Assembly: GCA_027622275.1 (NCBI GenBank)
Contig: JAQBZB010000001.1
Location: 1 to 64,000, forward strand
Origin: Planctomycetota bacterium
Lineage (GTDB): Bacteria > Planctomycetota > Planctomycetia > Pirellulales > Pirellulaceae
Reading direction: 5' to 3'
Length of the DNA: 64,000 nucleotides
Shown here piece after piece: positions 58,840 through 64,000 of the stretch (its first letter is position 1; every line of letters starts with the position of its first letter). A program made the position numbers and the translations under genes. Under the pieces are notes generated by a model, which saw only the letters and a program-made list of their open reading frames with translations, searched no databases and had not been told where the DNA came from.

Positions 58840-59337
58840 CTAGTCGCGAATCTCGGACTTCCGCGAATCGCTTCGTTGGCGATGCAACCCGGACGGACGC
58901 GGTGTCGATCGGGCTGGCACGTGTCGCTCGAATCGCGATTTGACGAGGTGCGGCATCCACAGGGCTTTGCCAACCAGTTCGATCAAGACGTCCGGATCAA
59001 ACGGCTTGCGGAGGTAGTACGTGCCGCCGGCGTCGTGGGTGCGGCGGATGATGTCGGGCATTTGAGCGCTGGAGACGAACAACACCGGAACGTCTTCCTG
59101 ACCGTGTACTTCGCGGAGTTCTTGGACGAGATCGAGTCCGCTCTCGCCTTCCAGGTTCACATCGCAGATAATCAAATCGATCGGCAGCGTGCGGGCGGCT
59201 TTCGTCGCGGCTTCGGCATCACGGGCACAGTGGCATTCATAGCCTGCCATGTCGAGTACGGCGGCAACGCCCGTAAGAGTCAACGGATCGCCGTCGATAA
59301 CGAGAATCACTGCGGGATCTTGCGGCAGGTTGTACAT
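58840..59337 (-). CDS. Response regulator receiver-domain protein
   Basis: A 165-residue stand-alone receiver domain. VILVIDGDP (acidic pocket Asp15 and Asp17), LIICDVNLEGESG (phospho-acceptor Asp59), VLFVSSAQMP and YLRKPFDP (Lys111) are all present. After the receiver comes a basic, Arg/Ser-rich tail of about 30 residues (FERHVPARSTPRPSGLHRQRSDSRKSE), without an output domain. The start is the ATG at 59337; the longer ORF to 59406 lacks family support. It has no neighbouring histidine kinase, so its partner is encoded elsewhere. Confidence 0.92.
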   Translation of the reverse strand: MYNLPQDPAVILVIDGDPLTLTGVAAVLDMAGYECHCARDAEAATKAARTLPIDLIICDVNLEGESGLDLVQELREVHGQEDVPVLFVSSAQMPDIIRRTHDAGGTYYLRKPFDPDVLIELVGKALWMPHLVKSRFERHVPARSTPRPSGLHRQRSDSRKSEIRD

Positions 59338-59655
59338 CGGCTTCGCCTTTCTGAAAGAAACAGTGCCCGATGCCGCTCCGTCGGCGATTCGATCTCCTCT
59401 AACCATGTTTCTTCGACATCGCGGACTCAGTCCGTCAAAAAAGATCCAGCGAAGCGCCTGATCGGAATAGCTCGCGACATGCGCAAATCGGGAATAACCG
59501 ACATCCTCGCTACTGGTATTCCGCCGGTGAGTCTAGCATGGTTTTTGCGGGTGTTGACGATCAGCGTCCCGCTGGCCGCCCGTCTGACGATGCGGGAATC
59601 ATCAAACGACAAACGGTACTTCGAATCAGTAATCTGTATCACTACGAGGTGCGTC
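59338..59655. other. Intergenic region without a gene
   Basis: 318 bp between the response regulator gene and the small zinc-ribbon gene, which are divergent. The plus-strand frame is open across the entire gap, but its translation has no family-like character. I see no strong palindrome. The AGGTG at about 59647-59651 is a plausible ribosome-binding site for the gene at 59656. Confidence 0.55.
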
Positions 59656-59862
59656 ATGTGGCGAATGTTTGCTGTGTTCGGAGCCCGCTTTCTCGGCGGA
59701 GCGGACCGAGTGATTCGCGGGCGGAAGGATTTAGATCTCTTGATGAAAGGGAAGAAAACGCAGGGTCCGAAATGTCCGCATTGCGGTACCGCGGTGGGGG
59801 TCGTGGACGGCATCGCGTTTTGCGGAAACTGCAAGACGAAGGTGACGTTGCCGGGTGAGTAG
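59656..59862 (+). CDS. Small zinc-ribbon protein
   Basis: A 68-residue protein: MWRMFAVFGARFLGGADRVIRGRKDLDLLMKG, then CPHCGTAVGVVDGIAFCGNC, a four-Cys zinc ribbon, ending KTKVTLPGE. The frame is open far upstream (to 58834), but that part is antisense to the response regulator and implausible. An AGGTG sequence about six bases ahead supports the ATG at 59656. Function unknown. It is convergent with gltD. Confidence 0.62.
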   Translation: MWRMFAVFGARFLGGADRVIRGRKDLDLLMKGKKTQGPKCPHCGTAVGVVDGIAFCGNCKTKVTLPGE

Positions 59863-59886
59863 TTCGAGCGCTAGCCCGCATGTTTC

Positions 59887-59959
59887 ATCAGCCGCTTGGC
59901 GCTAGCCTGCGGTTCTCGCGAAGTTCGAGAGAACCGCTGGCTATCGCCAAGCGGCTGAT
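59887..59959. repeat. MITE-like palindromic element, family A copy 3 (short)
   Basis: A 73-bp palindrome, ATCAGCCGCTTGGCG...CGCCAAGCGGCTGAT with inner GCGGTTCTCGCGAAG / CGAGAGAACCGC, corresponding to the hairpin half of the elements at 7448-7599 and 18224-18391. It again lies between convergent genes, 9 bp from the stop codon of gltD. Confidence 0.88.
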
Positions 59960-59968
59960 TTGCGTGAC

Positions 59969-61501
59969 CTAAGCGGGCGCGGGCAAGTTGCTGTGTCCCA
60001 TCAGGAACGTGTCGATCGCGCGAGCGGCTCCTCGCCCTTCGTTGATGGCCCAGACGACCAGCGATTGGCCGCGGCGGCAGTCGCCGGCGGCGAAGACCTT
60101 GTCGACGCTCGTCTTGAATTCGCCGTGCTGGGCTTTGAAGTTGCTGCGCGGGTCGTACTCCAATCCGAGCATGTCCGAGACGGTTTGCTCGGGACCGACG
60201 AAGCCCATCGATAGGAAGACCAGATCGCCCTCAAAGACCTCTTCGCTGCCGGGCACTTCCGTGAACGGAGCCTTGTCGCCCGGCTTGGCCCAGTCGATAC
60301 GAACCGTCTTGATCCCGGCGACATTTCCTTCGCCGTCACCGATGAACTCTTTCGAGAGAACCGCATACGTGCGAGGATCGTTGCCGAACTTCGCTTCGGC
60401 TTCGGCGTGGGAATAGTCCACCCGGAAGATGCGCGGCCACTGCGGCCACGGATTGTTCTCCGCCCGCTCGACCGGCGGCGTGTCGAGCAGCTCGAAATTG
60501 ACAACGCTCGTGCAGCGGTGACGAATCGATGTGCCAATACAGTCCGCTCCGGTATCGCCGCCGCCGATGACGATGACGCGTTTCCCTTTCGCGGAGATAT
60601 ACGACTTGTCGGCCAATTCCGAATCGAGCAGGCTCTTGGTGTTCCGTGTCAGAAAGTCCATCGCGAGGTGAATGCCTTTCAACTCGCGGCCCGCGATCGG
60701 CAAGTCGCGCGGCTTCGTCGCTCCGGTCGCGAGCAACACGGCGTCGTGCTCCTGCGAAAGGTCGTTGGGATCGATGTATTTGACCGGGCAGCCGCGCTCT
60801 TCCATGATCTGCGTCATGTGCCCCGCGGGAAAATCTTCCTTCTTGCCAACATGGGCGTTGGTGACAAACGTGACTCCTTCCGCGCGCAGCAGATTCAGCC
60901 GCCGTTCGACGACGCCCTTGTCGAGCTTCATATTCGGAATGCCGTACATCAGCAAGCCACCGATGCGGTCGGCCCGCTCGTAAACGGTCACCGTGTGACC
61001 GACTTTGTTCAGCTGATCCGCGGCGGCCAGACCGGCCGGGCCGGAACCGACGATCGCCACTTTCTTGCCCGTGCGAGTCTTGGGAGGCTGCGGGCGGACC
61101 CAGCCTTCGGCGAAGCCGCGATCGATGATGGCGTTCTCGATATTCTTGATCGTGACCGCCGGATCGATGATGCCCAAGACGCACGCGCCTTCACACGGAG
61201 CGGGGCATGTGCGGCCGGTGAATTCGGGAAAGTTGTTGGTCTTGTGCAGCCGTTCCAGAGCGTCGCGCCAGCGGCCGTTGTAGATCAAGTCGTTCCACTC
61301 CGGAATCAGATTATCGATCGGACAACCGCTGGCCGATTGGCAGAACGGCACGCCGCAGTCCATACAGCGGGCCCCCTGCGTGCGCAGATGTTCCTCGTCG
61401 CCTTCGGTATAGATCTCGCCGAAGTCCTTGATGCGAACCAGCGGCTCGCGATACGGCACGGCTCGGCGCGGATGTTCCTTGAAACCTGTTGGCTTTCCCA
61501 T
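59969..61501 (-). CDS. gltD: Glutamate synthase small subunit
   Basis: The 510-residue subunit supplies electrons from NADPH to the large subunit for glutamate formation from glutamine and 2-oxoglutarate. The N-terminal Fe-S motifs are [16 protein letters not shown] and [12 protein letters not shown]. The FAD site is [28 protein letters not shown] and the NADPH site [20 protein letters not shown]. It ends with [28 protein letters not shown]. gltD lies 70 bp downstream of gltB on the same strand, so they are an operon. Confidence 0.95.
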   Translation of the reverse strand: MGKPTGFKEHPRRAVPYREPLVRIKDFGEIYTEGDEEHLRTQGARCMDCGVPFCQSASGCPIDNLIPEWNDLIYNGRWRDALERLHKTNNFPEFTGRTCPAPCEGACVLGIIDPAVTIKNIENAIIDRGFAEGWVRPQPPKTRTGKKVAIVGSGPAGLAAADQLNKVGHTVTVYERADRIGGLLMYGIPNMKLDKGVVERRLNLLRAEGVTFVTNAHVGKKEDFPAGHMTQIMEERGCPVKYIDPNDLSQEHDAVLLATGATKPRDLPIAGRELKGIHLAMDFLTRNTKSLLDSELADKSYISAKGKRVIVIGGGDTGADCIGTSIRHRCTSVVNFELLDTPPVERAENNPWPQWPRIFRVDYSHAEAEAKFGNDPRTYAVLSKEFIGDGEGNVAGIKTVRIDWAKPGDKAPFTEVPGSEEVFEGDLVFLSMGFVGPEQTVSDMLGLEYDPRSNFKAQHGEFKTSVDKVFAAGDCRRGQSLVVWAINEGRGAARAIDTFLMGHSNLPAPA

Positions 61502-61541
61502 CGCTACGTTTCTTTCTCATTGCGTCTCGGACTTGTTCGTT

Positions 61542-61560
61542 CCTTTCGCGGAGCGAAAGG
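61542..61560. repeat. Small palindrome in the gltB-gltD spacer
   Basis: CCTTTCGCGGAGCGAAAGG is a perfect 8-bp inverted repeat around GGA. It is 12 bp from the gltB stop codon and 41 bp ahead of gltD. It may be an operon-internal attenuating or processing hairpin. Confidence 0.7.
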
Positions 61561-61571
61561 CCACGTAGGGC

Positions 61572-64000
61572 TCAATCGTTGGGGCCTTCCGCGCGGACGG
61601 TCGATTCCTGTTCCTCGTCGTGCGACTTGCGTTCCATCAAGACGCGTTTGTAATCCAGCGGCATGACTTTCACGAACTCTTCCAAGACGTCAGGCCATTG
61701 CTCGAGCATTTTGCCAGCGACGGTTGAGCCAGTGAACTTGTGATGATCCTCGATCATTTCCAGCAACTCGCCGATGTCGTCGTCCGACTCGACGTCTTCC
61801 AGATCGACCAGGGCCAGATTGCAATTCAACCGGAACTCGTCGCGATCGGGAGCCCACACGTAGGCCGTGCCGCCTGACATGCCCGCGGCAAAGTTACGTC
61901 CCGTCGGCCCGAGGATGATTGTGCGGCCGCCGGTCATGTATTCACAACCATGATCGCCAACACCTTCCACCACCGCCCAAGCACCGCTGTTGCGCACACA
62001 GAATCGCTCGGCAGCTCGTCCGCGGAAGAAGGCTCGGCCACCCGTGGCTCCGTATAAACAAACGTTGCCGACGAGAATATTGTCTTCCGGCACAAAGCCG
62101 CTCTCCTTGGGCGGATAGATGACCACACGGCCGCCGGACAGCCCTTTGGCAACGTAGTCGTTGGCATCGCCCTCGAGTTCCAGCGTGATCCCGCGAGCCA
62201 ACCAGGCACCGAAGCTCTGTCCGGCCGAGCCGGTGAACTTGATATGAATCGTGTCGTCGCCAAGTCCATCTTCGCCCCACTTCTTCACGACGTTATGGCT
62301 CAAGAGCGTGCCGACCGTTCGATTCGTGTTAATGATCGGCAACTCGAATCGCACCTTATCACCGTTGTCGATCGCCGGAGCACACAGATCGAGCAGGTGA
62401 GTATTGTCGAGCGCGAATTCCAAGCCGTGGTCTTGCTTGATCGTACAGCGGGTTTCGACATCCTCGCGTGGCTTCTTGGCCGGCGTCAGGATCGGCGTCA
62501 AGTCGATGCCGTCCGCCTTCCAGTGATCGATCGCAGCCGCCATGTCGAGCACATCCGCTCGCCCAACCATCTCGTCCACCGTGCGGAAACCGAGCTGAGC
62601 CATCACGCGCCGCGCGTCCTCGGCCACCATGAACAAGTAATTGACAACATGTTCCGGCTTGCCCGTGAACTTCTTGCGGAGAATCGGATCTTGCGTCGCG
62701 ACGCCAACCGGGCAGGTGTTCAAGTGACACTTTCGCATCATGATGCAGCCGAGCGTGATCAGCGGAGCGGTCGAGAAGCCGATTTCCTCCGCGCCGAGCA
62801 AGAGCCCGATGACGACGTCGCGCCCGGTCTTCATGCCGCCATCGGTTTGCAGCACCACGCGGCTGCGCAGATCGTTCATCACCAGCGTCTGGTGCGTTTC
62901 CGCGATCCCCAACTCCCAAGGCAGTCCCGCATGCTTGATGCTGGTCAACGGCGAAGCGCCGGTCCCGCCTGCGTCGCCCGAGATCAGAATGTGATCGGCG
63001 TGAGCCTTGGCAACGCCGGCCGCGACCGTGCCGACACCGACTTCCGAGACCAGCTTCACGCTCACGCGGGCCGACGGATTGGCGTTCTTCAAATCGTGAA
63101 TCAGCTGCGCCAGATCCTCGATCGAATAGATGTCGTGATGCGGCGGCGGGCTGATTAGTCCGACGCCGGGTGTCGAGTGACGGATGCGGGCAATGTAGTC
63201 ATCCACTTTGTGACCCGGCAGCTCGCCGCCTTCACCGGGCTTTGCGCCCTGCGAGATCTTGATCTGCAACTCGTCGGCGTTGGTCAAATACCAAGCGGTC
63301 ACTCCAAATCTTCCTGACGCAACTTGTTTGATCGCCGACCGCTTGGAATCGCCGTTGGGAAGCGGTTTGAAGCGGTTCGAGTCCTCGCCGCCTTCGCCGG
63401 TGTTGCTCTTGCCGCCGAGCCGATTCATCGAGATCGCCAACGTCTCGTGCGCCTCGGCCGAGATCGAGCCAAAGCTCATCGCGCCGGTGCAGAACCGCTT
63501 GACGATCTCGCTGGCGGGTTCGACTTCTTCGAGCGGAACCGGGCCGCCATTGACGCCGTCCTTGAATCGGAGCAGCCCGCGGAGCGTGTACCGCTTGCGA
63601 TTCTCGTCATTGATCTGTTTCGCGAACCGCCAGTAAGCGTCTTCGTCGTTGGCGCGGGCGGCGATCTGAAGATCAGCGATCACATCCGGCTCCCAGCCGT
63701 GTTTCTCGCCTTCCGCTCGCCAATGGAACTCGCCGGGGTTCGGCAGCGACGGCAGCGCGTCTTCCTGACGTTCCGGGTAACCCAAGGCGTGGCGTCGAAG
63801 AATCTCTGTCGCGAGAACTTTGAAGTTCACTCCCTGCACGCGGCTTGCCGTGTTCGTAAAACAGCGGTCGATGACCTCGTCCTTCAAGCCCACGGCTTCG
63901 AAAATCTGGGCTCCCTTGTAGGACTGCAACGTCGAGATCCCCATTTTTCCCATCACCTTCAGCACGCCTTTGGCGACGGCTTTGCGGTATGCGTTAACGA
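61572..64000 (-). CDS. gltB: Glutamate synthase large subunit, C-terminal part
   Basis: The frame is open past the window edge, so the N-terminal amidotransferase part is outside. The visible 808 residues contain the FMN-binding synthase domain ([79 protein letters not shown]). The [3Fe-4S] motif is C-x5-C-x4-C ([15 protein letters not shown]). The C-terminal Gly-rich beta-helix has [39 protein letters not shown]. The protein ends VRAEGPND. Domain order and length are normal for the bacterial NADPH-dependent enzyme. Confidence 0.96.
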   Translation of the reverse strand, partial: VNAYRKAVAKGVLKVMGKMGISTLQSYKGAQIFEAVGLKDEVIDRCFTNTASRVQGVNFKVLATEILRRHALGYPERQEDALPSLPNPGEFHWRAEGEKHGWEPDVIADLQIAARANDEDAYWRFAKQINDENRKRYTLRGLLRFKDGVNGGPVPLEEVEPASEIVKRFCTGAMSFGSISAEAHETLAISMNRLGGKSNTGEGGEDSNRFKPLPNGDSKRSAIKQVASGRFGVTAWYLTNADELQIKISQGAKPGEGGELPGHKVDDYIARIRHSTPGVGLISPPPHHDIYSIEDLAQLIHDLKNANPSARVSVKLVSEVGVGTVAAGVAKAHADHILISGDAGGTGASPLTSIKHAGLPWELGIAETHQTLVMNDLRSRVVLQTDGGMKTGRDVVIGLLLGAEEIGFSTAPLITLGCIMMRKCHLNTCPVGVATQDPILRKKFTGKPEHVVNYLFMVAEDARRVMAQLGFRTVDEMVGRADVLDMAAAIDHWKADGIDLTPILTPAKKPREDVETRCTIKQDHGLEFALDNTHLLDLCAPAIDNGDKVRFELPIINTNRTVGTLLSHNVVKKWGEDGLGDDTIHIKFTGSAGQSFGAWLARGITLELEGDANDYVAKGLSGGRVVIYPPKESGFVPEDNILVGNVCLYGATGGRAFFRGRAAERFCVRNSGAWAVVEGVGDHGCEYMTGGRTIILGPTGRNFAAGMSGGTAYVWAPDRDEFRLNCNLALVDLEDVESDDDIGELLEMIEDHHKFTGSTVAGKMLEQWPDVLEEFVKVMPLDYKRVLMERKSHDEEQESTVRAEGPND

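Noticed and set aside
58834-59655. Upstream extension of the small zinc-ribbon reading frame
   Set aside because: It is antisense to the response regulator and then runs through a non-coding gap; only the C-terminal 68 residues look real.
60407-61666. 419-codon plus-strand frame
   Set aside because: Antisense to gltD; no family character.
62244-63158. 304-codon plus-strand frame
   Set aside because: Antisense to gltB synthase domain.

Overview
The window looks like chromosomal DNA of a planctomycete, probably a Pirellulales- or Gemmatales-like lineage. This is inferred from gene content: a very large PVC-type CxxCH cytochrome with HEAT-like repeats, a giant Ser/Thr kinase fusion, a MoxR-DUF58-BatA/B aerotolerance-type operon, a sulfatase-like protein, many secreted proteins of unknown function, and a high density of palindromic intergenic repeats. 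Coding density is high and the composition is GC-rich. I found no tRNA, rRNA, CRISPR array, integrase, transposase or phage gene.

Layout. 1-512: the C-terminal end of a WD40-repeat protein. 639-7445: MutY, divergent from a 1781-residue kinase/STAND-NTPase/FGE-like fusion. 7602-14343: a secreted unknown, a dimethylformamidase-like protein, a family-4 uracil-DNA glycosylase divergent from Der GTPase, a HEAT-repeat protein and a CoA-binding protein. 14499-14976: a frameshifted VOC gene. 15291-18182: a secreted C45-type NTN hydrolase plus an alpha/beta hydrolase. 18394-24450: an enolase-superfamily enzyme, a Tat-exported amidohydrolase, a Uma2 nuclease-fold protein and the PVC cytochrome, all on the minus strand. 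24678-29894: a TIM-barrel epimerase, a ferredoxin, LysA, a secreted unknown and IF-1. 30010-32599: a three-gene sugar operon (TIM-barrel epimerase, UxaE-like epimerase, FucU/RbsD mutarotase).

32809-42818: an eight-gene minus-strand operon in the order MoxR, DUF58, a BatD/DUF4381-like protein, BatA, BatB, BatC-like, BatD, BatE-like. Several junctions carry palindromic repeats, and some gene ends are built from repeat sequence. 43040-48462: a sulfatase-fold protein lacking active-site residues and a 1329-residue secreted protein. 48508-54534: a HIT hydrolase, a lipoprotein, a secreted unknown, a GAF plus degenerate SpoIIE-type phosphatase, and a conserved unknown. 54648-58652: a CBS protein, KorA, KorB and a zinc-ribbon/CBS protein, which looks like a 2-oxoacid:ferredoxin oxidoreductase with nucleotide-sensing partners. 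58840-64000: a response regulator, a small zinc-ribbon protein, GltD and the C-terminal part of GltB.

The strongest unexplained signal is the repertoire of palindromic elements. About seventeen loci belong to at least a dozen unrelated sequence families, with arms of roughly 13-34 bp. They sit against stop codons, between convergent genes, inside operon junctions, at a start codon and once in frame inside a coding sequence. Three related copies of one MITE-like family all lie between convergent gene pairs. No mobilising transposase is visible here. Other points worth checking are the kinase-STAND-FGE fusion, the KorAB operon bracketed by paralogous CBS proteins, the sugar epimerase operon, two enzymes with degenerate active sites, and a ferredoxin with unusual cysteine spacing.
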